Below are positions 7,406 to 19,500 of a DNA stretch of 47,410 nt, one piece after another (the first letter of the stretch is position 1; each line of letters begins with the position of its first letter). The notes under the pieces are model-generated. The model was not told where the DNA came from, ran no database searches, and saw only the letters and a list, made by a program, of their open reading frames with translations. The position numbers were made by a program, and so were the translations under genes. Origin of the DNA: Caldilineaceae bacterium (GTDB lineage Bacteria > Chloroflexota > Anaerolineae > Caldilineales > Caldilineaceae); the NCBI GenBank assembly GCA_020845455.1, contig JADLFO010000015.1, forward strand, positions 1 to 47,410. The letters run 5' to 3'.

Positions 7406-8533
7406 TTATCCCGCCTGGTGCAAATAGCGTTCCATGGCCGCAAACAGACGCTGCATATCCGCCTCGGTCACTTCACCCATATGCGCCAGACGGAATGTCT
7501 TGCCTTTGTAAATGCCGTACCCGTTTGAGATCTCCATCTCGTCGGCGGCCAAATGGCGGTTCATGTCGTCGATGTCCACGCCGCGCGTGTTGACCACATT
7601 GGTCACAGTCGGCGAGCGGTAGCCCTCTTCTGCAGCCAGCTCAAAGCCCTGGCTCACGGCCCAGTTCTGCGTCATCTCGGCCAGCCGTGTGTGACGGGCA
7701 TAGCGCGCCTCCAACCCTTCGGCAAAGATGTGGTCGAACTGCACGCCGGCGGCGCGCATCAAGCTGATCGCCGGGGTCGAAGGCGTGGTGTTTTTGAGCA
7801 GCGACTTCTCCAAGTTCAGAAAATCAAAATACCAGCCGCGCCCCTTCACCGACTTCGCCCGCTCCAGCACTCGGTCATGTACGGCACAAAAGGCCAAACC
7901 CGGCGGCAGCGCCAGCGCCTTCTGCGATGAAGTTAGCATCAAGTCCAAGCCCCATTCGTCAAACGGCAGCCGCGTGCCCGCAAACGAAGAGACGGCATCG
8001 ACCATCACCAAAGTCTCTGGGCTGATCTGGCGCGCCACCGCCGCGATCTCGCCCACGGGGCTGGCGGCGCCGGTGCTGGTCTCGTTGTGTACCACCGTGA
8101 TGGCGTCGACCGGCCCTTCGCCCAGCGCTTCCTCCAGCGCCTTCGCCACCACATCGGGCTTTACCGCCGTATTCCATTCGACATCCACGCGCAGCGCCGC
8201 TTTGTCACAGCCCTTGGCCGCCTCATGCCAGCGCTGGCTGAACGCGCCGTTGACAAAGTTGAGCACACGCCCGCCCACCGCGTTGCGGATCGAAGCCTCG
8301 TGCAGCGCCGAGCCGGAGGCCGCCACGATATAGACTCGATAGCGTGTCTCAAACAGCGCCTGCAGTTGCGCCTCCAGCTTGGCAAACAACGCCTCAAACT
8401 CATCGCTGCGATGCCCGATCATCGGCGCAGCCTGCGCCGCCAACACATCGGGCAGCACATCGGTCGGGCCAGGGATAAAGAGCCGTTGCGCCGGCTTGGT
8501 GCGGCTTTGGGGGGGGTAAGTCGTGGTCGCCAT
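7406..8533 (-). CDS. class V aminotransferase (serine/alanine--glyoxylate type)
   Basis: This 375-aa PLP aminotransferase belongs to the alanine--glyoxylate/serine--pyruvate group. It shows FIPGPTDVLPDV near the N-terminus, MIGHRSDEFEAL, HNETSTGAASPV, and D179 in VMVDAVSSFAGT. K205 in TSSQKALALPPGL is the Schiff-base lysine. Members usually transfer the amino group of serine or alanine to glyoxylate to give glycine, or supply phosphoserine in related clades. ATG at 8533 is preceded by AGGAAGGA. It is the first gene of the pair with ltaE. The roughly 200 bases upstream (8534-8740) show no convincing promoter or gene. Confidence 0.88.
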   Translation of the reverse strand: MATTTYPPQSRTKPAQRLFIPGPTDVLPDVLAAQAAPMIGHRSDEFEALFAKLEAQLQALFETRYRVYIVAASGSALHEASIRNAVGGRVLNFVNGAFSQRWHEAAKGCDKAALRVDVEWNTAVKPDVVAKALEEALGEGPVDAITVVHNETSTGAASPVGEIAAVARQISPETLVMVDAVSSFAGTRLPFDEWGLDLMLTSSQKALALPPGLAFCAVHDRVLERAKSVKGRGWYFDFLNLEKSLLKNTTPSTPAISLMRAAGVQFDHIFAEGLEARYARHTRLAEMTQNWAVSQGFELAAEEGYRSPTVTNVVNTRGVDIDDMNRHLAADEMEISNGYGIYKGKTFRLAHMGEVTEADMQRLFAAMERYLHQAG

Positions 8534-8740
8534 CCGTCAGCTTCCTTCCTGTGAATCAACGGACCCTGCTCAAGCCGCTACGCAATGGCTCCGAGTCCAG
8601 GCCGCAAGTTCTCCGTCTGTGAACGTCCGTATTCTGCCATCGAGCCAAACGCCGCGCAACACCAGCAGCGATTGGCGGACGCTTCACGCGCCCGTATGGA
8701 TTTTGCGACCTACGCCGTCTAGGGCAAGGCCCCCCATGCG

Positions 8741-10048
8741 TCAAGGCAAACGGCGCACCGACGGCGTCTTGACGATGATCGCCGCCGCGCCGATCAGACA
8801 AATTGCCGCGCTCAACATGATCGCTCGGCTCAGCCCGATCCATTCCGACATCGTGCCGATAAACAGGTTGCCAAAAGGTGTAAAGCCAAAAAAGGTCAAG
8901 GTATAGAGGCTCAACACGCGCCCGCGCATTTCGTCGACTAGCTGTGTCTGCAGCAGCGTATTGATCAGCGTAAAGGTCAACATAAAACCGATGCCCAGCG
9001 CGGCGGCCAGGATCAGCGCCAGCGGGTAGATCGGGGTGAGCACAAACACCGTCAAAATCAACGGAAAGATGAGGATAGCGCGCGTCATCCAGCGCCCGCG
9101 CCGCCCGTGGTCGCCGGAGCGTGCGATCATAAATGCGCCCGCGACCGCGCCTACGCCCGTTGCGGCGTTGATCGCCCCAAACGCGCCGGGACCTTGGTGC
9201 AGAACCTTATCCACAAACGCCGGCAGCACCGTGCTGTAGGAGGTCCCAAACATGCTGAAGACCAGCGCCAACAGGAGCAGCGCGGCCAAATCCGGCGAGT
9301 TACGCACATAGCGCAGCCCGCTGGTCAATTGCTTCCAGGGCGAATGGCTGTCGCCGCTCTTCACATGGGGCGGCAGCCGCATCGCCAGCAGCCCCGCGAT
9401 CACCGCCACAAAAGTCAGCCCGTTCAGCAAAAAACACCAGGCCGCGCCAACCGCGGCCAGCACCAGCCCGCCCAATGCCGGGCCGATGATCCGGCCACTG
9501 TTGAAGGTCATCGAATTGAGCGCGATGGCATTGGAGAGATGCTCCCGGCCCACCATTTCGACCACAAAAGCTTGGCGAGTCGGCCCGTCAAAGGCGTTGA
9601 CCGCGCCCAGACAGGCCGCCAACACGACGACATGCCACACCTGCACCACCCCGGCAAACGTCAACACTGCCAACACCAGCGCCAAGATCATCGCAGATGT
9701 CTGTGTTGCCACCAACAGCGACCGCTTGGGAACCCGGTCGGCGACCACGCCCGCCCAGGGCGAGATGATCAGCGCAGGGATGGCAGAGGCAAAGCCGACA
9801 ACCCCCAGCGCGATCTCCGACCCGCTGATCTGATAGACCAGCCACCCCTGCGCCACAATCTGCATCCAGGTGCCCGCCAATGACACCAACTGCCCCATGA
9901 GGAACAGCCGGTAGTTGCGATGTTGCAGCGCGGCAAAGGTGCGCGGGACCCGCATCGGGCGGGCGCGCTGCGGCACAACCTCCGGCGGCAGGCTGGGGGC
10001 GCGCGGCGGATCGGCGGGCGGTCTACGCGAGGGGTCGGCAGCAGTCAT
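8741..10048 (-). CDS. MFS transporter (EntS-like, MFS_3 family)
   Basis: This 435-aa 12-TM membrane protein has an N-terminal cytoplasmic tail rich in Pro and Arg (about 35 residues) before [16 protein letters not shown], the entry into TM1 typical of EntS/MFS_3 exporters. [25 protein letters not shown] (the TM2-3 loop) and [12 protein letters not shown] are further family marks. These proteins export siderophores, drugs or other small molecules. ATG at 10048 has GAGG upstream. It follows the MarR gene by 29 bases, so it is probably controlled by it, with the inducer likely to be an export substrate. Confidence 0.88.
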   Translation of the reverse strand: MTAADPSRRPPADPPRAPSLPPEVVPQRARPMRVPRTFAALQHRNYRLFLMGQLVSLAGTWMQIVAQGWLVYQISGSEIALGVVGFASAIPALIISPWAGVVADRVPKRSLLVATQTSAMILALVLAVLTFAGVVQVWHVVVLAACLGAVNAFDGPTRQAFVVEMVGREHLSNAIALNSMTFNSGRIIGPALGGLVLAAVGAAWCFLLNGLTFVAVIAGLLAMRLPPHVKSGDSHSPWKQLTSGLRYVRNSPDLAALLLLALVFSMFGTSYSTVLPAFVDKVLHQGPGAFGAINAATGVGAVAGAFMIARSGDHGRRGRWMTRAILIFPLILTVFVLTPIYPLALILAAALGIGFMLTFTLINTLLQTQLVDEMRGRVLSLYTLTFFGFTPFGNLFIGTMSEWIGLSRAIMLSAAICLIGAAAIIVKTPSVRRLP

Positions 10049-10077
10049 CGCGTCCTCTTTATACCTAGGGCAGGTTC

Positions 10078-10545
10078 TCAGGATAAATCGGAGGGGGCCG
10101 CAAAAAGGCGCCGCAGCAACCCCAAGGCCTCCATCAACAGCCCGCGCTCATCCGCGCCCAAGCCGGAGAGCATCTGTGTGATGCTCGTTTCGGTCCCGCG
10201 CAGCGCCGCTTCCATCACGGCGCGGCCCTGCTCGGTCAACGTCAACGTGACATAGCGCCGATCTTGCGCCGAGACAGAACGGTGAATCAAGCCCCTGCCC
10301 ACCAGCCCGGATACTTGGCTTGACATCGACGGCAGGGTCAGGCCAACATGATCGGCGACGGCGGAGAGCGGCGACCCCGGATGCCGGTTCAAAAAAGCCA
10401 AGACACGGATTTGCAGCACCGACAGGTCAGGCTCCCGACAGCGCCGCACCTCGGCGCGCAGGGTCTGCATCACCATCGGGATCACTTCGATCAATTCGTG
10501 AGCAACACGGTCGCTGCTGTGCAGGTCGTCCATTTTGTTTGCCAT
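10078..10545 (-). CDS. MarR-family transcriptional regulator
   Basis: This 155-aa winged-helix regulator has [47 protein letters not shown] as its helix-turn-helix. The [13 protein letters not shown] wing follows, with dimer helices on both sides. MarR proteins repress nearby transporters and are released by small aromatic or toxic ligands. The gene leads an operon with the MFS exporter. ATG at 10545 lacks a Shine-Dalgarno and lies only about 13 bases from the predicted transcription start. An in-frame ATG at 10533 is an alternative. Confidence 0.9.
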   Translation of the reverse strand: MANKMDDLHSSDRVAHELIEVIPMVMQTLRAEVRRCREPDLSVLQIRVLAFLNRHPGSPLSAVADHVGLTLPSMSSQVSGLVGRGLIHRSVSAQDRRYVTLTLTEQGRAVMEAALRGTETSITQMLSGLGADERGLLMEALGLLRRLFAAPSDLS

Positions 10546-10565
10546 TCAAAGTATTTGGATATTTA

Positions 10566-10594
10566 ACTTTAGTCGCTCGCCCCGGCGCTGTCAA
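10566..10594 (-). promoter_or_regulatory. promoter of the marR-MFS operon
   Basis: Minus-strand TTGACA (10589-10594), 17-base spacer, TAAAGT (10566-10571). The bases just downstream (10546-10570) are strongly AT-rich, unlike the surroundings, with AAGT and ACTT at the ends of a 21-base stretch. This is a likely place for MarR self-binding. Confidence 0.6.
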
Positions 10595-10726
10595 CTTAGC
10601 CCGTCCATCATCACCTGCCGCTTCGCGCCGTTCGGCAACCTCTTTCAACCCACAGGCCCGCAAAGCCAAATCAATGGCGCAAAACTGGAGGAACATTCGC
10701 CGCCCGTCTTCCGTTGATTGAACAGT

Positions 10727-13372
10727 ATGAACAGCGCAAAGTCCAAGTTCTCATCGACCAAGTTTTCACCCTGCATGCGCCCCGCGCTCATCGGCCTGCT
10801 GCTATTCGCCGCGCTCACCGCCGGCGTGCTCTACTTCTGGCTGCTGGCCGACCTGCCGCCGATCAGTTCGGTCGAACAGCGCCTGATCCGGCCCACTACC
10901 CAGATCGTCGACCGGCACGGGCGGCTGCTCTATGAGGTGCTTGACCCCAACGCCGGCAAACAGATCGACCTGAGCCTCGACGATGTGCCGCCCGCCTGTA
11001 TTCAGGCTACCTTGGCCACCGAGGACAGCCGCTTCTATCTCCACCCCGGCGTTGACCCGGTCGCCATCGCCCGTGCTGCCTGGCAGAACTATCGTGCCGG
11101 AGGCGCCGTCGTCAGCGGCGGCAGCACCTTGACCCAGCAGCTTGCGCGCAACCTGCTGATGACGCCCGCCGAACGTTACGAGCAATCGCTGCGCCGCAAA
11201 CTGCGCGAAGCCTATCTGGCCTGGCGCCTGGAGATGCGTTATTCCAAAGACGAAATCCTGGCGCTCTATCTCAACCAAACCTACTACGGGCATTTCGCCT
11301 TTGGCCTTGAAGCCGCGGCGCAGGTCTTTTTCGCTAAACCCGCCGCCCAGCTCAGCAAAGCGGAATGCGCGCTGCTCGTCGGCTTGATCCAATACCCGAC
11401 CGGCTATGACCCCCTGACCGACCCAGAGACCGCCAAACTGCGCCAGGCCACGGTGCTGCGGCTTATGCGCGAGGCCGGCTTCCTAACGTCGGGTGAGGCC
11501 GGCTTGATCGCCGCCGAGCCGCTGCGTTTCCGCTCCCGGCTCTTCAACATCCGCGCCCCCCACTTTGTGATGTACATCCAAGACCAGGTCGCGCAGCGCA
11601 TCGGCGCAGACCGGCTGCGCGACGGCGGGCTGCGCATCGTGACCACGCTTGACCTCGACCTGCAGCAGCGCGCCGAGGAAGCCGTCCGCTACCGGCTGGA
11701 CCTGCTCAACTGCCGCACCCCCGGGCTGTGCGACGGCTCCACCGACCCCAACCGCCGCGTCGACAATGCCGCCGCCGTGATCCTCGACGCCACCGGCGGC
11801 GATATCCTGACCATGGTTGGCAACCCCGACTATTTTGACACACGCATCCAGGGCAATGTCAACGCCGCCTTGGCCCTGCGCCAGCCCGGCAGCGCCGTCA
11901 AGCCGCTCACCTATGCCGCCGCGCTTGACCCCACCTGGAGCGCCGACCTGGGTCTGGAACCGCTGACGCCCGCAACCATCCTCGCCGACCTGCCCGCCAC
12001 TTTCTATGTGCGCGACGAAGCGGGCGGCAATGCGCCCTATACGCCGGTCAACTACGACCGGCTCTACCACGGGCCGGTCGCCGTCCGCACTGCCCTGGCT
12101 AACAGCTACAATATCCCCGCCGTCAAAGTCTTGGACCGCATCGGCGTTGAGACCCTGCGCCGCATCGCCACCCAGGCCGGGATCACCACCTTTAACCGAG
12201 AATACGGTCTAGCCTTGACACTGGGCGGCGGCGAGGTCAAGCTCCTAGACTTGACCACCGCCTACGGCATCTTTCAGAACGGCCGCCGGCTCGACACCCG
12301 CGCCCTGCTTGATATCCAAGCACAGGGGCAGAATGGCGATTGGGTCTCGCTGCTTCACGCCGCCGCGCCTGCCGCCCGCGACCCCTATGGCGCGCAGGTG
12401 ATCGAACCGGCCACCGCCTATCTCATAACCGACATTCTCTCCGACCCGCTGGCGCGCATGCCGGCCTTTGGCGAAGGCTCGATCCTGGAACTGCCCTTCC
12501 CCGCCGCGGTCAAGACCGGCACGACCACCGACTGGCGCGACAACTGGACCATCGGCTATTCGACCCGGCGCATCGTGGGTGTCTGGGTGGGTAACGCCGA
12601 CAACACCCCCATGCTCGACGTAAGCGGCATCGACGGCGCGGGGCCAATCTGGCACGATCTGATGGTCGCCGCGCACCCTAGCGCGCCGCCCGCCTTCCGC
12701 ACGCCGGCCGATGTGATCACGGTCACCATCTGCGGGCCGAGCGGGCTGCTGCCTTCGCCTGCCTGCACGCGCACCCGCCAAGAGAAGTTCATCCACGGCG
12801 CCGAGCCGCAGCGCACAGATGACCAGTTCCAACGCGTGGCTGTCGACCGCGCCACAGGGCTGCTCGCCGGACCCGACACCCCCGAAGCGCGGCGCAGCGA
12901 GCGCACCTATTGGGTGCTGCCCGCCGAATACCATGACTGGATGGTCAGCCAAGGCATCCCCGTTCTGCCGCCCGGCGCGGCAGCAAGTAGCGCGGCAGAC
13001 AGCACGGCGGCTGCGGCAGCCTGGCCCGCCGCACAACAGACGGCCCCCCTAGTCTTGACCGCGCCGACCTCCAACACAGCCTATCGGCTGCATCCTGGCG
13101 TGCCGCTCAACCGCCAGCGTATCGAGGTCGCGGGCTATGTGGCGGACGGGCGTACCTGGGCCGAACTGCGCCTCGTCCAAGACGACACCGTCCTGGCGAC
13201 CGCGGCCAATGCCGCGCAGTTGCGCGTCTGGTGGACATTGACCCCCGGCGCACATAATTTCTGGCTCGAAGGCCGGCCCGCACCCGATGCGAACTGGGTG
13301 CGCACCGCACCGGCCTATGTGCGGGTCGACGGCGCCACACCCGCTGCAACCACCATCACCGCGCGCGACTGA
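10727..13372 (+). CDS. pbpC: penicillin-binding protein 1C (bifunctional transglycosylase/transpeptidase)
   Basis: This membrane-anchored peptidoglycan synthase of about 881 aa has one N-terminal TM (about residues 20-42). The GT51 glycosyltransferase domain has the catalytic Glu E99 in [12 protein letters not shown] and [14 protein letters not shown]. The transpeptidase domain has S389-A-V-K392, S460-Y-N and K596-T-G. The C-terminus after about residue 770 ([15 protein letters not shown]) fits the BiPBP_C domain that defines class 1C. The start is uncertain. ATG at 10727 has no clear ribosome site; TTG at 10718 and ATG at 10775 are in frame. Its stop lies in a 13-bp tandem duplication. The alpha-2-macroglobulin gene follows, a known pairing. 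Confidence 0.93.
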   Translation: MNSAKSKFSSTKFSPCMRPALIGLLLFAALTAGVLYFWLLADLPPISSVEQRLIRPTTQIVDRHGRLLYEVLDPNAGKQIDLSLDDVPPACIQATLATEDSRFYLHPGVDPVAIARAAWQNYRAGGAVVSGGSTLTQQLARNLLMTPAERYEQSLRRKLREAYLAWRLEMRYSKDEILALYLNQTYYGHFAFGLEAAAQVFFAKPAAQLSKAECALLVGLIQYPTGYDPLTDPETAKLRQATVLRLMREAGFLTSGEAGLIAAEPLRFRSRLFNIRAPHFVMYIQDQVAQRIGADRLRDGGLRIVTTLDLDLQQRAEEAVRYRLDLLNCRTPGLCDGSTDPNRRVDNAAAVILDATGGDILTMVGNPDYFDTRIQGNVNAALALRQPGSAVKPLTYAAALDPTWSADLGLEPLTPATILADLPATFYVRDEAGGNAPYTPVNYDRLYHGPVAVRTALANSYNIPAVKVLDRIGVETLRRIATQAGITTFNREYGLALTLGGGEVKLLDLTTAYGIFQNGRRLDTRALLDIQAQGQNGDWVSLLHAAAPAARDPYGAQVIEPATAYLITDILSDPLARMPAFGEGSILELPFPAAVKTGTTTDWRDNWTIGYSTRRIVGVWVGNADNTPMLDVSGIDGAGPIWHDLMVAAHPSAPPAFRTPADVITVTICGPSGLLPSPACTRTRQEKFIHGAEPQRTDDQFQRVAVDRATGLLAGPDTPEARRSERTYWVLPAEYHDWMVSQGIPVLPPGAAASSAADSTAAAAAWPAAQQTAPLVLTAPTSNTAYRLHPGVPLNRQRIEVAGYVADGRTWAELRLVQDDTVLATAANAAQLRVWWTLTPGAHNFWLEGRPAPDANWVRTAPAYVRVDGATPAATTITARD

Positions 13373-13386
13373 GGCGCGCGACTGAG
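13361..13386 (+). repeat. 13-bp tandem duplication over the pbpC stop codon
   Basis: GCGCGCGACTGAG occurs twice in a row (13361-13373 and 13374-13386). The first copy holds the pbpC TGA. It is a simple slippage duplication at the end of the gene. Confidence 0.8.
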
Positions 13387-13460
13387 GCACGCCATTGAAG
13401 CGCAACATGGCGGGATTGCCGCGCTGCTAACCTGGCTTCCATCCGGTTGCGGTGCAGCCC

Positions 13461-13469
13461 TGCTATACT
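13461..13469 (+). promoter_or_regulatory. possible extended -10 promoter of the alpha-2-macroglobulin gene
   Basis: TGC directly before TATACT (13464-13469) gives an extended -10 element. No good -35 is seen at 16-18 bases. The start codon is about 88 bases downstream, so the gene could be transcribed on its own as well as with pbpC. Confidence 0.35.
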
Positions 13470-13556
13470 ACATACAACATACAACCTACCAAAACAGAGC
13501 AAGACACAGCGTACCACACCGCAACACTATTGCGGCGCAAACTGAGGGAAATTCCT

Positions 13557-16500
13557 ATGCGTCATCCAACTTTTCTGCGAGTCGCCCTGATCACGCTGCT
13601 CATGGCCGCGCTGCTTGGCCTGAGCCTGGGGCCAGGCCAAGGGCTAGTGCGCCAGATCAGCGGACCCGGCAGCGTCGAGCCTGCCGTCCTGGCCCAAAGC
13701 ACTACCCCGACCCCCGCCGCCGAAGCGTCGAGCTTGCCGCCCACGCTGCTCAGTTCTTCTCCGGCGAATAACGCCCTCTGGAACGGCGGCCCGGTGCTCC
13801 TCACATTCGATCAACCGCTCGACCCGGCGCTGGCAGCCGACGCCCTGAGCGTTGAACCCGCGCTGTCCGGCAGCATAAGCATCGAGGGCAATCAACTGAC
13901 CTTCACCCCCGACGCCGCGCCCGAACCAGGCATGCGCTACACCCTGCGCATCGTGCCGTCGCCCACGCCCGCCGAAGGCATGGAGGCCTCCACGCCTGTA
14001 GAGGTGACACTCCAGACCGCCGTCCCGCTGCAGGTCACCTCGATCCAGCCGCAGGATGGCGCGGCCGAGGTAGACACCGCCAGCCAGGTCATTGTCACCT
14101 TCAACCGACCCGTCGTGCCGCTCACCGGCATCGACGAGCAGGCCGGCCTGCCCAACCCGCTCACGATGGAGCCGGCGGTCGAAGGCGAGGGGCGCTGGCT
14201 CAACACCTCGGTCTATGTTTTCCAGCCCGCCGCCGCCTTCGCCGGGTCGACCGAGTACACGCTCACCGTTGGCGGCATCACCGGACTGTCGGGCGAAACC
14301 CTGGCCGAACCGGTCACGGTGCATTTTACGACCGCGGCCCCCATCGTGGTCGACGTCTCGCCCGCGGGTGGACAAGTCCCGCCGGATGCCGCCGTTCGCG
14401 TCGAGTTTAGCCAACCGATGGACCCGGACAGCACCGCCGCGGCCTTCAGCCTGCGTCTGTCCGACGACCTCCAGGCTCCGCCCGTGGCGGGTGAACTCGG
14501 CTGGCTCAACGCCGACCGCACCCTGGTTTTCACCCCCACTGCGCGCCTGGACTTCGGAAGCGTCTATATGATCACTGTGGCCGCCAGCGCTCAGCCGGCC
14601 GGCAAGCAAGGCACGCTCCGTGCCGACTTCACGCGCATCTTTGTCGTAGTCCCGCTGCCCGCGGTCGATACCGCATCGCCTGTCAACGGCGCGACCGAAG
14701 TCTCGCCCGACACCTCGGTCGTGATCCGTTTTAACGCGCCGGTCAGCCCCACCTTGGTGCTCAACAATATCCAGGTGACGCCGCTGCTCACGACCACCCA
14801 GGTCTTCAGCTACTACTCCGAATATATGAACGAACTCCAGTTGAGTTGGTTCAAGGAGCCACGCACGACCTATACGGTGACCATCGGCGCAGAGATCGCC
14901 GACGTCTATGGCAACACCCTCGGCGAAGACTATGTGCTGACCTTCACCACCGGCGACTACGCGCCCTTTGCGCGGCTAGAAGCCGAGCGCTTCACCCATT
15001 TCAGCGCCTTTTCGGATACCCGCGCCAGCGTACTGTACCGCAACGTCAATACGGTCGACGTTGCGCTCTACCGCCTGCCCGAAGATGAACTGTGGAAATT
15101 GACCGGCAGCAACCAGTGGCAGGTCTGGGAAAACTACCAGATCCCCAACGCCGCCGCCAACCAAATCTGGTCGCGCACCTACGATGCCGACGGCGAAACC
15201 AATGTCACCATTCGCCAGGTCGTCACCCTCACCAACGAAGTGGGCGACCCGCTCGCGCCGGGCATCTACTTCTTGCAGGTCCAGCAGCCCGAAGGCACAC
15301 CCTCCGAAACGGGCATGCTCAACCGCAGCCAGTCGGTGGTGGTGATCAGCAAGAACAATCTCACCTTTAAATGGAGCCAGCAGGCCACCAGCGCCGCCTG
15401 GTTGACCGACCTACAGACGGGCCAGCCGGTGGCAGAGCAGCCGCTGCGCTTTTTCAGCGAAGGTGTTCTGGCAGGCGAAGCCCGCACCGATGCCGGTGGC
15501 ATCGCCACCGCCCAGCTTTCGGTGGACCCCGAAAAGCGCTGGGCGCCCGCCGTCGCCATGGCAGGCGAGCCGGGCGACCCAGAGTTTGCCGTGGTCGCCA
15601 CCGATTGGTCCAGCGGCATCGCCGTGTGGGACTTCGGCATCAACGGCGGCTGGACGCTCGACCCGCTGCAAAGCTACTTCTACACCGACCGTCCTATCTA
15701 CCGGCCCGGCCAGACGGTCTATTGGAAGGGCATTGTCCGCATGTTGCAGGACGAAGAATATGTGCTGCCGCCGGCCAACCTGCCGCTGCACATCCTGCTG
15801 CGCGACCCGATGGGCAATGTCATCCTGGAAGAAGACCGCACGCTCGGCCCCAACGGCACTCTCGACGGCCAAATCGAGTTGGCGACAGAGGCGCTGACCG
15901 GCAGCTATTTTATGGAAATCCAGATGGCGCTGAACCCCAACCAGCCCACCTACAGCGGGCTTGGCTTCCCGGTGGCGGCCTATCGCAAACCCGAGTTCGA
16001 GATCACCGCTACGCCGTCGCAGCCGGAATATCAACAAGGCGAGACCGTGACCATCGCGGTCGACGCCAGCTACTTCAGCGGCGGACCGCTGTCCAACGCA
16101 CCCGTCACTTGGCGGCTCATCTCCGACCCCTACTACTTTGCCTGGCCCGACGCGCCGCAGGGCCGCTATTACAGCTTCACCCCCTTCGACCCCGACCAGG
16201 CCGAGTATGACCCCTACCGCGGCAGTTTCAACCTAGGGTTGATCCGCGAAGGCAGCGACCAGACCGCAGCCGACGGCAGCTTCACTATCGAACTGCCCGC
16301 CGACCTGGCAGGCGCAGCCCAGAGCCAGAATTGGTCGTTTGATATCACCGTGCAGAGCACGACCAATCAGTTCGTCAGCGCACGCGTCACCGTGCCCATC
16401 CACAAAGCGGCTTACTATGTGGGCCTCAGCCCGCGCACCTATGTGACCACGGTCGAGGAGGAAGCCACGGTTGACTTGGTGGCCGTCACCCCGGATGGGG

Positions 16501-19500
16501 AGGGCGTGCCCAACGCAGACCTGCAAGTCACCGCCTACGAATTCCAATGGAACAGCGTCTACGCTCAAGGGGCCGACGGCGTCTATCGCTGGGAGACGAG
16601 CGTCAACCGCACGCCGATCTATTCCACCACAGCCACGACCGGCGGGGACGGCCAAGCCGTCTTTACCTGGACGCCCACGGTCGCAGGCCAATACCAGATC
16701 GTCGCCCAAGGCGAGGACGAGCACGGCAACACGACCAGCAGCAGCGTCTTTGCCTGGGTCAGCGCCGCCGACCCCAGCGCCTTCGTGGCTTGGCCGCGCG
16801 AAAACAATGACCGCATCGAACTGGTCGCAGACAAGGCGCTCTACGAACCCGGCGACACGGCGCACATCCTCATCCCCAGCCCGTTCAGCGGGCCGGTCAA
16901 GGCGCTGTTGACCGTCGAGCGCAGCGGAGTCGTCTCCGCCGAGGTGATCACCCTCGCCGGCAACAGCGAAACCATCGACATCCCTATCAGCGAAGCGCAC
17001 ATCCCCAACATCTTCGTGGGCATTGTGATCGCCAAAGGGATCGACGAAACCAATCCCGTCCCCGCCATGCGTGTGGGCTATGTGCAGTTGAACGTGGACA
17101 CCAGCGCCAAGGAGTTGGCGCTCGACGTGACCAGTTCCGCCCAGACGGTGGAGCCAGGCGCATCGGTGGCCTACACAATCACCGTGACCGACCTGGCGGG
17201 CGACCCCGTCCCCGATACCGAAGTCAGCGTGGCCGTCGTCGACCGCGCCGTGCTCGCCCTGGCCTACGCGCCCGATTCCGCCCTGGTCGACCTCTTCTAC
17301 TATCAGCGGCCCCTGGGCGTTTCGACATCGGCGCTGCTGACGATCAACCAAGACCGCATAAGCCAGCAGCTTTCCGAGGGAGCCAAAGGCGGCGGCGGCG
17401 GCGACGGCGGCATGGGCATCGACCTGCGCAGTGAGTTCCCCGATATCGCCTTCTGGCGCGCCGACCTGATCTCGGATGCTGAGGGGGTCATCACCTTCAC
17501 GGTAGACCTGCCCGACAACCTGACCACCTGGCGGCTGACGGCCAAGGCCGTGACCAAAGACACGCGCGTGGGCAACGCCACCTATGACGTCGTCGCCACC
17601 AAGGATCTTCAGATCCGCCCGCTGGCGCCGCGCTTCTTCACCGCCGGCGACCAAGCGCAGATCGGCGCAGCCGTGATCAACACGCGCGGCATCAGCTTGA
17701 CCAACGGCCTGCTCACCCTGGACATCGCCGGCGCAACCGTCGCCACGGGCGAACACTCCACGACCTTCGACCTGGCCGCCTCCGGCCAGACGCGCCAGAC
17801 CTGGCCGATCACGGTGGATGCCGCGGCCGCGCAGGTGGTCATCACGCTCACGGCGACCGCCGAAACCAGCGGAACCGCCGGTGACGCTGAATCTATCGCC
17901 GACGCCATCCGCCTGACCATCCCCGTGGTGCGCTATGAATCGCCGGAAACGGTGGCCACCGCTGGGATCGTGCCGCCCGAAGGTGCGCTCGAAGTGATCC
18001 GTCTGCCTGAAACGGCCACCGAGACCGGCACGCTCGACATCGGCGTCGAACCGAGCTTGGCCGCCGGTCTGGTCGACGGCCTGACCTATCTGGAGCAGTA
18101 TCCCTACGAATGCACCGAGCAAGTGGTGAGCCGTTTCCTGCCCAATCTCTTCACGGCGCGCGCCGTGCAGACGCTGGGTATTGAAAACGCCGACTTGGCC
18201 GCAGATGTGGACGAACAGGTCAACCTGGGCGTGCAGCGGCTGGTCACACGCCAGAATCAGGATGGCGGTTGGGGCTACTGGCCCAGTGAGCGCAGTTCTG
18301 TCTTCATCACGGCCTATGTGCTGTGGGGTCTGTCCACTGCCAAGGAAATGGGATACACCGTGCCCGAACGCACGATCAACCTGGCGGTGGACTACCTGGA
18401 GCGCAGCTTCCTTGCGCCCAAAGATGTCCTCTACAGTTGGCAGCTCAACGAGATGGCCTTTATGCACTTCGTACTGGCCGAAATGGGCAGCGGCGACCCA
18501 GGCCGCGCCAGCACGCTCTACGATGTGCGCGAACGGCTGGGTCACTATGGCAGGGCCTATCTTGCGATGGCCCTGGCGGAGATGAGCGAATCCGGTGCAG
18601 AGGATGAGCGCGTCGTCACGCTGTTGAACGATCTCGCCGGTGCGGCCAAACTCAGCGCCACCGGCGCATGGTGGCAGGAGGCGGAGGTCGACTTCCGCAC
18701 GCTCAACACCGATATCCGCACCACCAGTATCGTGCTGGATGCCTTTACCCGGCTGGACCCGCAGCACACGCTGCTGCCCCAGGTCGTGCGCTGGCTGATG
18801 GTCGCGCGTGAGGGCGGTCACTGGTCAACCACCCAGGAAAACGCCTGGGCCATCATCGCTCTCACCGACTGGCTGAACACCACCGGCGAGCTGCAGGCCG
18901 CCTACGACTGGACGGTCACACTCAACGACGCCGAGTTGGCATCGGGCAACGTGACCCCGGCGACCGCGACGGACAAGGTCGATCTACAGGTGGCTGTGGC
19001 CGACCTGCTGCGCGACGAGGCCAACACCCTCCGCTTCAGCCGGTCGAGCGGGCAAGGCAGCCTATCTTACACCGCGCGTTTACGCTACTATCTCGACGCC
19101 GCCACAGTCGAGCCGCGCGACCGCGGCATCGTCGTTGACCGCCGCTTCTTCTTGGCCGATGGCGACGGCATGACCCGCGTCGACTCGGCCCAGGTGGGCG
19201 ACGTGATCAGCGTGACGGTGACCATCGTCGCCCCAACCGACCTGCATCAGCTCCTGGTCGAAGCGCCGATCCCTGCGGGAACCGAACCGCTCGACCCATC
19301 GCTGCTCACTACCAGCGAGCAGTTCATGGAGCCGGCGATGACCATGGAGACCGGCGAGGCCGAGCAGCCGCTCTGGTGGCGCTATTGGGTGCCGACCTAT
19401 ACCAACCGGCGCGACGACAAGGTCGCCATCTTCGCGACCTTCCTCTCGGCGGGCACCTACGAGTACACCTTCAACGTGCAGGCCACCCTGCCCGGTGACT

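Noticed and set aside
8534-8740. Possible amidohydrolase remnant on the minus strand (LLVLRGVWLDGR-like stretch)
   Set aside because: Only about 33 codons between stops with no start codon and no further family sequence; likely chance.
16233-18821. 862-aa minus-strand open frame inside the alpha-2-macroglobulin gene
   Set aside because: Antisense shadow with biased composition; the plus strand carries the thioester and macroglobulin motifs.
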